Positions 1 to 9,391 are shown, counted from the first letter of the stretch. The stretch: DNA of 64,000 bases from SG8-30 sp963715485 (GCA_963715485.1 OY970244.1:496001-560000), one strand, 5' to 3'. Numbers and translations are program-made. The notes: generated by a model from the sequence alone, not told the origin.

Positions 1-666
1 CATTACATGTCGGCCGGCTATGCCGCGGTCTGGGCGACCGAGAATACGCGGGAGGCGATCTGGGATGCGATGCAGCGACGCGAGGTGTATGGCACCTCCG
101 GCTCGCGTATCACGCTGCGTTTCTTCGGCGGCTGGGGCTACACGCCGAAGGACGCCGACACCCGCTACGTCGCCGACATCGGCTACGCCAAGGGCGTGCC
201 GATGGGCGCGGACCTGCCGAAGGCGCCGGCCGGCAGCAAGGCGCCGTCCTTCCTGGTCGCTGCGCTGAAGGATCCCCTGTCCGGCAACCTCGACCGCATC
301 CAGGTCGTGAAGGGCTGGCTGGGCCCGGACGGGAAGGCACAGGAGAAGGTCTACGACGTCGCCTGGGGCGACGCCGAGCGCCGCAGGCCGGGGCCCGATG
401 GCAGGCTGCCGCCGGTGGGCGATACGGTGGACGTGGCCAACGCCACCTGGTCCGACTCGATCGGCGACCCGTCTCTCGCTGCGGTGTGGACCGACCCGGA
501 CTTCGATCCCTCGCAGCGCGCCTTCTACTACGCGCGCGTGATCGAGATCCCGACGCCGCGCTGGACGGCGTACGACGCGCTGCGCTTCGGTATCCAGATG
601 TCGCCCGAGGTGCCGATGAAGCAGCAGGGACGGGCCTGGGCATCGCCGATCTGGTACACGCCTTAG
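1..666 (+). CDS. DUF3604 protein, C-terminal part (5' end outside window)
   Basis: The reading frame is open from the first base (His-Tyr before the Met at 7), so the gene starts upstream and only about the last 220 residues are present. It aligns along its length with the C-terminal third of the next gene: both have AAVWAT-NT--AIWDA, RFFGG, a GVPMG segment, a LDRIQVVKGW-like segment, GDTVDVANATW, TDPDFDP and the ending SPIWYTP. DUF3604 proteins are secreted or lipoprotein PHP-like metal-dependent proteins of unknown substrate; the metal-binding N-terminal half lies outside the window. The pair is a tandem duplication with clear divergence. Ends in TAG. Confidence 0.85.
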   Translation, partial: HYMSAGYAAVWATENTREAIWDAMQRREVYGTSGSRITLRFFGGWGYTPKDADTRYVADIGYAKGVPMGADLPKAPAGSKAPSFLVAALKDPLSGNLDRIQVVKGWLGPDGKAQEKVYDVAWGDAERRRPGPDGRLPPVGDTVDVANATWSDSIGDPSLAAVWTDPDFDPSQRAFYYARVIEIPTPRWTAYDALRFGIQMSPEVPMKQQGRAWASPIWYTP

Positions 667-826
667 ACGCCGAAGGTCTTCACTTTCGGATACTCAGGAT
701 CGAGGAAGGAAGCCATGGGAATCGGGACAAACAAGATGGTCGACAAGGGCCCGCTCGACAAGGCGGAAGACAAGGTGGATGACAGGAAGGGTCAGGTCAT
801 CCGCGGTACCGTCACCAGGCCGCTCG

Positions 827-2719
827 ATGAACGCGTCGCGTCGCCTGTCTGTCGCCATCGCGCTGCTCACAATGGCCGCCTGCGGGCGCAGCGAGCCGAC
901 GGCAACGGTCGCCGCCTCACCTGCGGCACCGGCGGGCGCTACGGCGGCCGCAACCATGCCGACGCTCGAGGAGCGCGAGGCCGCCGTCCCGGAGAACCCG
1001 CTCAAGGACGCCTACTTCGGCGAGACCCACGTGCACACGTCCTACTCCCTGGACGCGTACATCGGGGGTGCGCGCCTGACGCCCGACGACGCCTACCGTT
1101 TTGCCAAGGGCCAGACCGTCGTCGTCAACGGGCAGGAGCACAACATCGGTCGGCCGCTGGACTGGGTGGCGGTGTCCGACCACGCCGAGTTCATCGGCGA
1201 GATGTACTCGACCCAGGTGCCGGGTGCCAAGGGCGGCGACAACCCGATGCTCGAGGAGCTGCGCAACCTGAAGTCCGTCGACGAACAGCGCGCCTGGTTC
1301 GTGAAGTACGTCGTCAGCAACAACCGCGGCGACAACCCCGAGCACCCGCCGTTCTACGCCGGTCCGGAGACGACCCGCAGCGCCTGGCTGGACATCGAGG
1401 TCAAGGCGGCGCGGGAACACTACCAGCCCGGCCAGTTCACGACCCTGGCGGGCTACGAATGGACCTCGGCGCCCGGTGGCGGGAACATGCACCGCAACGT
1501 CATCTTCCGCGACCTTGACGTCCCGGACATGCCGCTCAGCGCGCTCGACAGCAATGACGAGGAAGTGCTCTGGGACTGGATGGCCGAGCAGGAACAGAAG
1601 GGCTCGCGCCTGTTGGCGATCCCGCACAACTCGAACGGCAGCAAGGGCTTCATGTTCGAGCCGGTCGACAACGCCGGCAAGCCGCTCACGGCCGAGTACG
1701 CGGCACGACGCAGCCATTTCGAGCGCCTGATCGAGATGATGCAGATCAAGGGCAATTCGGAGGTGCACCGCCAGTTCTGGCCGGCCGACGAGTTCGCAGA
1801 CTTCGAGAACGGCGACAGCATCGGGACCTTCAGCGGGCGGACCTTCCGCAAGGAGTTCTTCGTGCGCTGGGCCGTGGTCAAGGGCCTCGACTACCAGGCG
1901 AAGCTCGGCGCCAATCCCTACCAGCTGGGCTTCATCGGCGGCACCGACAACCACAACGGCCTGCCCTCGGACGTGGCCGAGGACGACTACATCGGCAGCC
2001 ACGGCCCGGCAGACGGCACGCTCGAAGAGCGGCGAACCGGCGAGATCGACGGCTGGATCAAGTCCAAGGAATCGAACCCGGGTTCGCTGGCCGCGGTCTG
2101 GGCGACCCGCAATACGCGGGGCGCGATCTGGGACGCGCTCGCGGCCCGCGAGACGTTCGTGACCTCCGGGCCGCGCATCAAGGTACGTTTCTTCGGCGGC
2201 GCCGGCCTGTCCGCCAGCCCGGACGACGCGCGGGTGCTGGTGCAACAGGGTTACCAAGGCGGTGTCCCGATGGGCGGCACCCTCGGCCGGAGTTCGAAGG
2301 CGCCGGTGTTCACGGTATGGGCATCGAAGGACCCGGAAGGCGCCAACCTTGACCGCATCCAGATCGTCAAGGGCTGGGTGGACGAAGATGGCGAGCCGAT
2401 GGACGAGGTCATCGATGTCGCCTGGAGCGGCAACCGCAAGCCCGGTGCGGACGGCAAGCTGCCGTCAGTCGGCAGTACGGTTGACGTCCAGAAGGCCACC
2501 TATGCCAACACGATCGGCAGTGCCGAGCTGATAGGCTCGTGGACCGACCCCGGCTTCGATCCCGAGAAGCCTGCGGTGTACTACGTCCGCGTGCTGGAGA
2601 TCCCGACGCCGCGCTGGACCACCTACGACGCGGTCCGCAACAACCTGCCACTGCTCGAGGACGTGCCGGCGGTCATCCAGGAGCGGGCCTGGAGCTCGCC
2701 GATCTGGTACACGCCGTAG
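827..2719 (+). CDS. DUF3604 family lipoprotein (PHP-like metal hydrolase fold)
   Basis: About 630 residues from the ATG at 827. I chose this start because it gives a lipoprotein signal (MNASRRLSVAIALLTMAAC, lipobox TMAAC); the same frame is open from 779 but those 16 extra residues would spoil the signal. Metal-site motifs typical of PHP folds are visible: GETHVHTSYS (H-x-H) near residue 70, VSDHAE near 130, and IGGTDNHNG near 380. This suggests a metal-dependent hydrolase or phosphoesterase anchored in the envelope; the substrate is unknown for the family. It is the second of two tandem paralogues and is followed by an isomerase and three HupE-like proteins on the same strand. A separate ATG at 715 has a good AGGAAGGA site but lies in another frame. 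Confidence 0.85.
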   Translation: MNASRRLSVAIALLTMAACGRSEPTATVAASPAAPAGATAAATMPTLEEREAAVPENPLKDAYFGETHVHTSYSLDAYIGGARLTPDDAYRFAKGQTVVVNGQEHNIGRPLDWVAVSDHAEFIGEMYSTQVPGAKGGDNPMLEELRNLKSVDEQRAWFVKYVVSNNRGDNPEHPPFYAGPETTRSAWLDIEVKAAREHYQPGQFTTLAGYEWTSAPGGGNMHRNVIFRDLDVPDMPLSALDSNDEEVLWDWMAEQEQKGSRLLAIPHNSNGSKGFMFEPVDNAGKPLTAEYAARRSHFERLIEMMQIKGNSEVHRQFWPADEFADFENGDSIGTFSGRTFRKEFFVRWAVVKGLDYQAKLGANPYQLGFIGGTDNHNGLPSDVAEDDYIGSHGPADGTLEERRTGEIDGWIKSKESNPGSLAAVWATRNTRGAIWDALAARETFVTSGPRIKVRFFGGAGLSASPDDARVLVQQGYQGGVPMGGTLGRSSKAPVFTVWASKDPEGANLDRIQIVKGWVDEDGEPMDEVIDVAWSGNRKPGADGKLPSVGSTVDVQKATYANTIGSAELIGSWTDPGFDPEKPAVYYVRVLEIPTPRWTTYDAVRNNLPLLEDVPAVIQERAWSSPIWYTP

Positions 2720-2795
2720 CGCAGGGCGCCGGCCGGCCCTGGCGCAGGGATGTCTGCTAACCTGCGCGCCCCGCCCGCAGCGAGCTGGAAACCGG

Positions 2796-3702
2796 ATGAC
2801 CGACGACGACAGGCAGGAGTCCACGGATGGTGCGAGCCGGACGCGCCGCTTGCTCCGCGAACCGTTGCTCCACTTCCTGCTGCTCGGCGTGGCGCTGTTC
2901 GTGTTGTTCGAATGGCTGGGAGGCGATGCCGGTCCGCAATCCAACCGCATCACCGTGAGCCAGGCGCGGGTGCAGCAGCTCGCCACGGCCTTCACGAGGA
3001 TCTGGCAGCGGCCGCCTACCGAGGCGGAGCTGAAGGGCCTCGTGGACGACTTCGTCCGCGAGGAAATCGCCTATCGCGAGGCGGTCGCCATGGGCCTCGA
3101 CCGTGACGACACCATCATCCGGCGCCGAATGCGCCAGAAACTGGAGTTCCTGGTCGAGGACGCCGCCAGCGCGACGCCGCCGACGGAGGCGGAGCTGCAG
3201 GTCCTGGCTCGATGCGCACCCGGACGAGTTCCGCCTCGAGCCCCAGGTGTCGTTCCGGCACGTCTATGTCGACCCGTCCCGCGCAGGCGATGCCACAGCC
3301 CGCGCAGAAGCCCTGTTGCGCACGCTGCAGGACGCCGGCCCGGAAGTACGCCTCGGCGACGTCGGCGATACGATCATGCTCGATCCGGAAGTCCCGCTGT
3401 TGCGCCAGGACGAGGTCGGGCGGCTGTTCGGCGAGGAGTTTGCCGGGCAAGTGGTGACGCTGCAGCCGGGGAGTTGGCAGGGTCCGGTGCAGTCGGGTTA
3501 TGGCCTGCACCTCGTGCTGGTGCGCGAGGTCGTGCCGGGACGTGCGGTCACCCTCGACGAGGTCCGTCGCGACGTCGAGCGTGAGCTGCTCAGCCAGCGG
3601 CGGCGCGAGCAACTGGCGGCCATGTACGACGAGCTGCTGGGCAAGTACTCGGTGACCATCGAGGGCTCGTCGTCGCAGCCGGCGGGAGAGGCGTCGCGAT
3701 GA
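2796..3702 (+). CDS. Peptidylprolyl isomerase, parvulin/PpiC type, one frameshift
   Basis: About 300 residues. The N-terminus (MTDDDRQ) is followed by a single membrane anchor around residues 25-45 (LLHFLLLGVALFVLF), then an SurA/PpiD-like helical part (REEIAYREAVAMGLDRDD) and a parvulin domain (VSFRHVYVD, then GYGLHLVLV). The frame changes near 3205: removing one C just before TGGCTCGAT joins TEAELQ to WLDAHPDEF and restores a full-length protein, so I treat it as one gene. Its stop overlaps the next start (ATGA at 3699). Likely a membrane-anchored periplasmic folding helper for the DUF3604 proteins or HupE-like partners; that pairing is inferred from position only. Confidence 0.8.
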
Positions 3703-4718
3703 CTCTCCGTCGCTGGCTGCCTGCCGCTGCGCTGTGGCTGGCCGCGCTGGCTGCGCTGGCCGCCGTGCCGGCGCAGGCGCACGAGGTGCGTCCCGGTTTC
3801 CTCGAGCTGCGGGAACAGACCGACGGAAGCTACTCGATGCTGTGGAAGCAACCCTCCGGCGGCGAGGTCGAGATCCGCATCGCGCCGGTGTTCCCCGAGG
3901 ATTGCCGCTTCGTCAGCCGCGACCGGCAGCAGCTCACGCCCGGTGCGCTGATCTCCCGCGGCACCCTGCAGTGCAAGGGTGGCCTGGCCGGCAAGAGCGT
4001 GACCATCGCCGGCCTCGAGACCACCATCACCGACGTGCTGGTGCGCGTGCATCACGCCGACGGCCGCCTGGAGAGCCACGTGCTGCGGCCGGCCAGCACC
4101 TCGGTCACGCTGGGCGGCATCACCAGCAAGGGCCAGCTGGCCTGGAACTACTTCCGCCTGGGCATCGCGCACATCCTGCTGGGCGTGGACCACCTGCTGT
4201 TCGTCCTCGGCCTGCTGCTGATCGTCGCGAACCGCTGGGCGCTGGTGAAGACCATCACGGCCTTCACCGTGGCCCACAGCATCACGCTCGGGATCGCGAC
4301 GCTCGGCTACGTCAGCGCGCCGGCGCTGCCGCTCAACGTCGCCATCGCGCTCAGCATCCTGTTCCTCGGGCCCGAGATGGTGCGCGCCTGGCGCGGCGAG
4401 ACCAGCTTCACCATCGAACACCCGTGGGTGGTCGCCTTCGCCTTCGGCCTGCTGCACGGCTTCGGTTTCGCCAGCGGCCTGTCCACCACCGGATTGCCGC
4501 AGGCCGAGATTCCGTTCGCGCTGCTGCTGTTCAACCTCGGCGTGGAGGCGGGCCAACTGGCGTTCGTGCTGCTGGTGGTACTGCTGGAGCGGTCCTTCCG
4601 GACGCTGCAGGTCCAGTGGCCGAGGTTCGCGCAGCTGCTGCCGGCCTACACGGTCGGCTCGCTCGGTGCGTACTGGACGCTGCAGCGGCTGCTGGTGATG
4701 CTGGCGGCGCTGCGATGA
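3699..4718 (+). CDS. HupE/UreJ-like membrane protein with extracytoplasmic N-terminal domain
   Basis: 339 residues. A signal peptide (MTLRRWLPAAALWLAALAALAAVPAQA) is followed by a roughly 110-residue soluble domain starting HEVRPGFLEL, then six or seven membrane helices. The membrane part carries the HupE/UreJ_2 signatures: GIAHILLGVDHLLFVLG, FTVAHSITL and FGLLHGFGFA, rich in histidines that in this family are thought to handle nickel or cobalt. The His directly after the signal peptide could be a metal ligand. The gene overlaps its neighbours by 4 nt on both sides, so it is very likely co-translated with the isomerase and the next HupE protein. The cargo is unproven; metal permease is the family-level expectation. 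Confidence 0.85.
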   Translation: MTLRRWLPAAALWLAALAALAAVPAQAHEVRPGFLELREQTDGSYSMLWKQPSGGEVEIRIAPVFPEDCRFVSRDRQQLTPGALISRGTLQCKGGLAGKSVTIAGLETTITDVLVRVHHADGRLESHVLRPASTSVTLGGITSKGQLAWNYFRLGIAHILLGVDHLLFVLGLLLIVANRWALVKTITAFTVAHSITLGIATLGYVSAPALPLNVAIALSILFLGPEMVRAWRGETSFTIEHPWVVAFAFGLLHGFGFASGLSTTGLPQAEIPFALLLFNLGVEAGQLAFVLLVVLLERSFRTLQVQWPRFAQLLPAYTVGSLGAYWTLQRLLVMLAALR

Positions 4719-5317
4719 CGAGCCGGCCCACCGGCTCGCGGACGGCCATCCTGGCCTGGGGACTGGCGCTCCTCGCGCTGCCCGCCCTCGCGCACGTGCA
4801 GGAAGGACAGGCCGCCGGGTTCCTGACCGGTCTCGCGCACCCCGTCTCCGGACTCGATCACGTGCTGGCGATGGTCGCGGTCGGCCTGTGGGGCGCGCAG
4901 CTCGGTGCGCCGGCGCTGTGGCTGCTGCCGGTGACCTTCCCGCTGGTGATGGCGTTCGGCGGCTTCCTCGGCCTGCTCGGCATCCCGCTGCCGGGCGTGG
5001 AGGTCGGGATCGCGCTGTCGGCGCTGGCGCTTGGTCTCGCGGTGGCCACGTCGTGGCGGCCGCCGCTCGCCGCCGCCGCGGCGCTGGTGGCTGTGTTCGC
5101 GGTGTTTCACGGGCACGCGCACGGCACCGAGCTGCCCGAGGGCCAGAGCGGGCTGACCTACAGCATCGGGTTCGTGGTCGCCACGGGCCTGCTGCACCTT
5201 GCCGGCATCGGCATCGGCGTCATCCACCGCTGGCCGGCCGGGCGGGTGGCGCTGCGCCTGCTCGGTGCGGGCGTGGCGGCAGCCGGCGTCTACTTCCTGT
5301 GGCGGGCGCTGGCATGA
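4715..5317 (+). CDS. HupE/UreJ family protein (nickel/cobalt permease-like)
   Basis: 200 residues, the usual length for HupE. A signal peptide ends in ALA-HVQEG, leaving an N-terminal His, then GLAHPVSGLDHVLAMVAVGLWG, which matches the HupE/UreJ core motif (H-P-x-x-G-x-D-H). FHGHAHGTELP and a final GLLHLAGIGIG helix follow; about six membrane helices in all. The start ATG overlaps the preceding TGA (ATGA), and its own stop overlaps the next start in the same way. Family role: uptake or channelling of Ni2+/Co2+ across a membrane; here it may feed metal to the PHP-like proteins upstream, which is inference. Confidence 0.87.
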   Translation: MTSRPTGSRTAILAWGLALLALPALAHVQEGQAAGFLTGLAHPVSGLDHVLAMVAVGLWGAQLGAPALWLLPVTFPLVMAFGGFLGLLGIPLPGVEVGIALSALALGLAVATSWRPPLAAAAALVAVFAVFHGHAHGTELPEGQSGLTYSIGFVVATGLLHLAGIGIGVIHRWPAGRVALRLLGAGVAAAGVYFLWRALA

Positions 5318-5925
5318 GGCTCGCGAGGGGATGGCGCTTCCTGCTGCTGGCCCCGCTCGCAGCGGCGCTGTGGCTGCAGGCGGCGCCAGCCGGGGCGCAC
5401 CTGGTGACCACGGGTCTCGGCCCGCTGTACGACGGCATTTCGCATTTCCTGGTCAGCTTCGAGGACCTGCTGCCGGTCGTCGCCCTGGCGCTGCTGGCTG
5501 GCCTGAACGGGCCGCAGGCGGGACGGCGTGTGCTGTTCGTCCTGCCGGCAGCCTGGCTTGCCGGGGGCCTGGCGGGGTTCCTCGCTGCCGCCGCACCGGC
5601 GGGCGCATGGGTCACGGCCTTTTCGGCGCTGGTGCTGGGCGTGCTGGTGGCGGCGGACCGCAGGTTGCCGGTGGCCGTCGTGACGGCGCTGGCCGCCGTG
5701 CTCGGGCTGCTGCACGGCTGGCTCAATGGGGCCGGCATCGCCGTAGCCAACCGGGAAGGCCTGGCGGTGCTGGGCATCGGTGGCGCCGTGTTCGTGGTGG
5801 TCGCCCTGCTCGCCGCCCTGGCCGCGTCGGTCCAGGCGCAGTCCGCCCGGATCGCGGTTCGCGTGGCCGGGAGCTGGATCGCGGCGGTCGGACTGCTGCT
5901 GGTGGGCTGGCAATTGCGGGGTTGA
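5314..5925 (+). CDS. HupE/UreJ-related membrane protein, third of the set
   Basis: 203 residues, starting in an ATGA overlap with the previous stop. A signal peptide (MRLARGWRFLLLAPLAAALWLQAAPAGA) is cut before HLVTTGLGPLYDGISHF; an N-terminal His after the signal is shared by all three HupE-like proteins here. The family histidines are partly retained (GISHFLVSFEDLLP and GLLHGWLNGAG) but the canonical D-H pair is replaced by E-D, so it is a diverged member and may transport something else or act as a subunit. Last gene of the overlapping run; a 180-nt gap with no coding signal follows. Confidence 0.75.
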   Translation: MRLARGWRFLLLAPLAAALWLQAAPAGAHLVTTGLGPLYDGISHFLVSFEDLLPVVALALLAGLNGPQAGRRVLFVLPAAWLAGGLAGFLAAAAPAGAWVTAFSALVLGVLVAADRRLPVAVVTALAAVLGLLHGWLNGAGIAVANREGLAVLGIGGAVFVVVALLAALAASVQAQSARIAVRVAGSWIAAVGLLLVGWQLRG

Positions 5926-6104
5926 TGCCGTCGCCAGGACCGATCAATAGCCAAACAACATCGTAAGTCCCCAGAAGCATCATTGGATTTTATGGGACGA
6001 CTGTGTTGACGTTTCACGACCGTACGCCGGCACATGACGACGGCGCGGCCCGGATGGACGCGCCGGTCAGTGCTGGGTTCGAGTACAGACCAAAGGGGAT
6101 CGAA

Positions 6105-7796
6105 ATGGAGTTGCGAGACATGTCCATGCGAAGGCTTCCTCGAGGCCTCGCATTCCTGCTGACTGCCGTGCTGGCAGCCTGCGGTGGTGGTGAGTCCCAG
6201 CAGGCCCAGACGCCGCCGCCGGCGCCGGACGCCGCGGCACAGGCAGGCCAGCCCGCCGAGGCACCGGCGCCGCTGCAGGCATCGGGTGCCACGTGGACAC
6301 CGGAGCAGCTGGAGGCGCTGGCAGCGCCCATAGCCCTGTACCCGGACCCGGTCCTGGCGCAGGTGATGATTGCGTCCACCAACCCGCAGGAAGTGCTGGA
6401 TGCCGGCAACTGGCTGCTGCAGAACGCGGGGCTGGAGGGCAGTGCGCTGGACGATGCAGCCACCGCCGCCGGCTTCACGCCGCCGACCCGTGCGCTGATC
6501 CAGTTCCCGCAGGTGGTCGACATGATGTGCCTGCAGATCGACTGGACGGCCGAACTCGGCCAGGCCTTCGTCGACGACCAGGCCGGGCTGCTCGATGCCG
6601 TGCAGCGGCTGCGCGCCCAGGCGCAGGACGTCGGCACGCTGCAGTCCTCGCCGCAGATGACAGTGGAGACCGAGACGCAGGGCGGGCAGGAGGTGATCAC
6701 CGTCGCCCCGCCGACGCCCGAGGTCGTGTACGTGCCGCAGTACGACCCGGTCGCGGCCTACAACCCGGCGCCTGAGGCGGTGGCCGCGACGACGGCCGCC
6801 GCGGCCGCACCGGCCACCACGACGGTCACGGAGGAAAAGAGCAAGGGCTACAGCAGCGGGCAGATGGTGACGACCGGCCTGCTGTCCTTCGGCGCGGGCC
6901 TCCTGGTCGCCGAGATCTTCGACGACGACGATGACGACTGGTACCGCCACAACAAGAACTACTACTACGGCGGCATGCCGTATTACCCGTCCTACCCGTA
7001 CCGCCCTGTGTACGGCGGCGGTTACTACCCGTCCCACGGCTACAACCGGCCGCCCAACTACGGCGGTAGCTGGGGCAACAACAACACCGTGATCATCAAC
7101 AACAACAACAACTACTGGAACAGCTACAACCGGCCAGGTGGCAGCCGGCCCGGCACCCAGACGACCCGCGCGCGGACTCCGCAGAGCCCCATCACGATGG
7201 CGAAGAAGGACCGTCCGGAGCTGCAGACGCTCAACGCCCAGGCGAAGAAGGGTCCGAAGCGCACACCGCCGGCGCAACCGGCAGACTGGAAAGACCAGGG
7301 CGGGTATGCGGGCGCGAGGGACAAGGCGGGCAATACGCGCGCAGCGGCGGCCAAGCCCGCTGCGGCGACCCGTGATGCCGCGCGGCCCGCACCCAAGGTC
7401 CAGGGATCCTACGCCGGCGCCAAGGATCGCCCGGCGACTGCGACCAGGCCTGCCGCACCGGCGACCCGGCCCGCGGCAAAACCGGCCGACCGGCCGGACA
7501 GGCCCGCGCAGAAGCCGGCCACGGCAGGATCGCGCGATCGCGGTCGTGCCGAGCCGGCAACGCAGGCCGCGTCGCGACCCGCAGCGAAGCCGGCGGCAAA
7601 ACCTGCAGCCAAGCCTGCGGCCAAACCCGCAGCCAGGCCGGCCGCCAAGCCCGCGACCAAGCCGACGGCCGTGTCGGGCAACCGCCAGGGCGCGAACACC
7701 AAGGCGGCGAGCCAGCGCGGCAAGCAGAGCCTGCCACAGGGTGTGCCGCCCAAGGCCAAGGGCCAGCGCGGCGGCAAGCAGAAAGCGAAACGCTGA
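6105..7796 (+). CDS. DUF3300 lipoprotein with Tyr/Asn-rich and Ala-Lys-Pro-rich tail
   Basis: 563 residues from the ATG at 6105, chosen because AAGGGG lies about 7 nt upstream and a lipobox follows (LLTAVLAAC, with alternative starts at 6120 and 6126). Residues about 60-210 are the DUF3300 domain (LAAPIALYPDPVLAQVMIAST ... PEVVYVPQYDP). After it come a membrane-like segment (TTGLLSFGAGLLVAEIF), an acidic DDDDDD run, a Tyr/Gly/Asn-rich stretch (repeated NNN and YYYGG) and a basic tail of repeated AKPA units like histone H1. The function of DUF3300 is unknown; exported lipoprotein of the envelope is what the sequence supports. It sits directly before a DUF2950 gene, a pairing seen in many proteobacteria. 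Confidence 0.85.
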   Translation: MELRDMSMRRLPRGLAFLLTAVLAACGGGESQQAQTPPPAPDAAAQAGQPAEAPAPLQASGATWTPEQLEALAAPIALYPDPVLAQVMIASTNPQEVLDAGNWLLQNAGLEGSALDDAATAAGFTPPTRALIQFPQVVDMMCLQIDWTAELGQAFVDDQAGLLDAVQRLRAQAQDVGTLQSSPQMTVETETQGGQEVITVAPPTPEVVYVPQYDPVAAYNPAPEAVAATTAAAAAPATTTVTEEKSKGYSSGQMVTTGLLSFGAGLLVAEIFDDDDDDWYRHNKNYYYGGMPYYPSYPYRPVYGGGYYPSHGYNRPPNYGGSWGNNNTVIINNNNNYWNSYNRPGGSRPGTQTTRARTPQSPITMAKKDRPELQTLNAQAKKGPKRTPPAQPADWKDQGGYAGARDKAGNTRAAAAKPAAATRDAARPAPKVQGSYAGAKDRPATATRPAAPATRPAAKPADRPDRPAQKPATAGSRDRGRAEPATQAASRPAAKPAAKPAAKPAAKPAARPAAKPATKPTAVSGNRQGANTKAASQRGKQSLPQGVPPKAKGQRGGKQKAKR

Positions 7797-7809
7797 GCAG
7801 GAGATGCAC

Positions 7810-8752
7810 ATGAACAAGAAGCACTACAAGAAGGCAACCCGCTTCCAGTTGGCGGCCGTCCTGCTCGTGACCGTCATCCTGGCAGCCTGTGGCGGGAAGC
7901 CGGCCCAGGACGCTGGGCAGCGGTCGTTCGACACGCCGGAAGCGGCGGTCGCGGCACTCATCCAGGCGCTGGAGACCAACGACCTGGCGGCGACCAGCGC
8001 GATCCTGGGGCCCGAGGCCGAGGACCTGCTCGACTCCGGCGACGCGGTGCAGGACGCCAGCGACCGGGCGGGATTCGTCGCGGCCTACAAGGCCAGGAAC
8101 TCGCTCGTCGCCGAGGGCGACGACATCCGCACGCTGGTGACCGGCGAGGACGAATGGCCCTTCCCGATCCCGGTGAAGAAGGTCGACGGCAAGTGGATCT
8201 TCGATGGCGAGGCCGGCGCGGATGAGCTGGTCTACCGGCGCATCGGCAGCAACGAGCTCGGTGCCATCGCCGTGATGCGCGGGTTCGTGGACGCCCAGGA
8301 AGAGTACGCGTCCACCGGCCACGACGGCGACCCGCCGGGTATCTATGCCCTCAAGCTGGTCAGCGACGAAGGCAGTCAGAACGGCCTCTACTGGCCGGTC
8401 GAGGAAGGTGAAGAGCCGAGCCCTGCGGGCGAGTTCGTCGCAGCAGCCGCCGGGGAGGGCTATCGCGCCGGCACCGGGACGCCTTACCACGGCTATTACT
8501 ACCGCATGCTCTACAAGCAGGGACCGAACGCGAACGGCGGCGAGCGCGAGTACTTCAAGGACGGGCTGCTGACCGAAGGGTTTCGCGCTGCTGGCCTGGC
8601 CCGCGGACTACCAGGTGAGCGGCGTGATGACATTCATCGTCAACCCGGACGGAGTGGTATTCCAGCAGGACCTCGGCGAGGACACGGCCGCGGCTGCGGC
8701 GCGGATCGACTCCTTCGATCCGGACAGCAGCTGGGTGGCACTTGCCGAGTAA
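7810..8752 (+). CDS. DUF2950 lipoprotein, one frameshift
   Basis: About 313 residues. The start at 7810 fits the AGGAG at 7799-7803 better than the ATG two codons earlier. A lipoprotein signal ends in VILAAC. The body has the DUF2950 hallmarks: RSFDTPEAAVAALI near the N-terminus, WPFPIPV, a PPGIYALKLVSDEG segment and GTPYHGYYYRML. The frame breaks at the TTT at 8581-8583: taking out one T gives EGFALLAWPADYQVSG and continues to the TAA at 8750, completing the family's usual C-terminus (FIVNPDGVVFQQDLG). Function is unknown; partner of the DUF3300 gene immediately upstream (13 nt apart). Confidence 0.85.
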
Positions 8753-8812
8753 CGTGGGCGCATCGGGCCGGACGGTCCGGCGAGCATGAACATCAAGTCG
8801 AGGAGAAGAAAA

Positions 8813-9220
8813 GTGAGATTTGTCCTGCTATCGATCGTCGCGGCAGCAATGCTGCTGCCAGCGGTGCCCGCCGCGGCCGAGGAGTCGCTGCTGGATTACG
8901 TCGAGGCCTCCTGCAAGGGAGACCTGGACAAGTACTGCAGCCAGGTGACGCCAGGCGAAGGCCGTCTCCTGTACTGCGTGGCGGCCCACGAGGACAAGCT
9001 GTCGGGGCAGTGCAGCTATGCGCTGTACGAGGCAGCCAGCCTGCTCGTGGAGTTGGCCGACGCGGTCGCGGACGTGGCCATCGCCTGCGAAGCCGACATC
9101 GAGAGCCTGTGTGGATCGGTGGAAGCCGGCGAGGGACGCGTCCTGTCATGCCTGGATGCGAACAAGGCCAAGGTGAGCCAGCCGTGCAAGGACGCGGTCA
9201 CGAAGGCGATCGCTGACTGA
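8813..9220 (+). CDS. Secreted cysteine-rich-repeat (GLG1-like) protein
   Basis: 135 residues. I place the start at the GTG at 8813 because an AGGAG lies 8 nt before it and the signal peptide is then standard (MRFVLLSIVAAAMLLPAVPAAA); an in-frame ATG at 8786 has no ribosome site and adds a charged extension. Two copies of a cysteine-rich unit follow: CKGDLDKYCSQVTPGEGRLLYC and CEADIESLCGSVEAGEGRVLSC, each with Cys about 8 and 11 residues apart and the x-G-E-G-R step, as in the Golgi-protein GLG1 repeat family found in many bacterial exported proteins. Probably a disulfide-bonded periplasmic protein of unknown role. Confidence 0.8.
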   Translation: MRFVLLSIVAAAMLLPAVPAAAEESLLDYVEASCKGDLDKYCSQVTPGEGRLLYCVAAHEDKLSGQCSYALYEAASLLVELADAVADVAIACEADIESLCGSVEAGEGRVLSCLDANKAKVSQPCKDAVTKAIAD

Positions 9221-9252
9221 CAGCCTCGGTCCCGACGCGTCGGCAGTCAACG

Positions 9253-9289
9253 GTAGCCACGGGCGGCTGGAACGCCCGCCCGTGGCTAC
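9253..9289. terminator. Strong hairpin after the cysteine-rich gene
   Basis: A perfect 14-bp stem (arms 9253-9266 and 9276-9289, GTAGCCACGGGCGG and its complement) with a 9-nt loop, 32 nt past the stop at 9220. There is no clear U-run on either strand, so it may be a weak or factor-assisted terminator or an RNA-stabilising hairpin. Confidence 0.5.
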
Positions 9290-9391
9290 GAGTATCGATA
9301 TACGGGTTTGAAGCGATGACCCGCGACCTCCGAACGTGTTTCATGCTGCCCGCCATCGGGGACAGGAGGGCGAGTCAAGATATGTTCACGC

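Noticed and set aside
715..1518. ORF with a good AGGAAGGA site starting at 715 (MGIGTNKMVDKGPL)
   Set aside because: Only the first 40 residues look natural; the rest is the DUF3604 gene read in another frame. It may be a leader or a mis-framed start but cannot be supported as a gene.
5220..7817. 865-residue minus-strand frame opposite the HupE and DUF3300 genes
   Set aside because: Low-complexity Arg/Gly-rich shadow; the plus strand carries recognised families.
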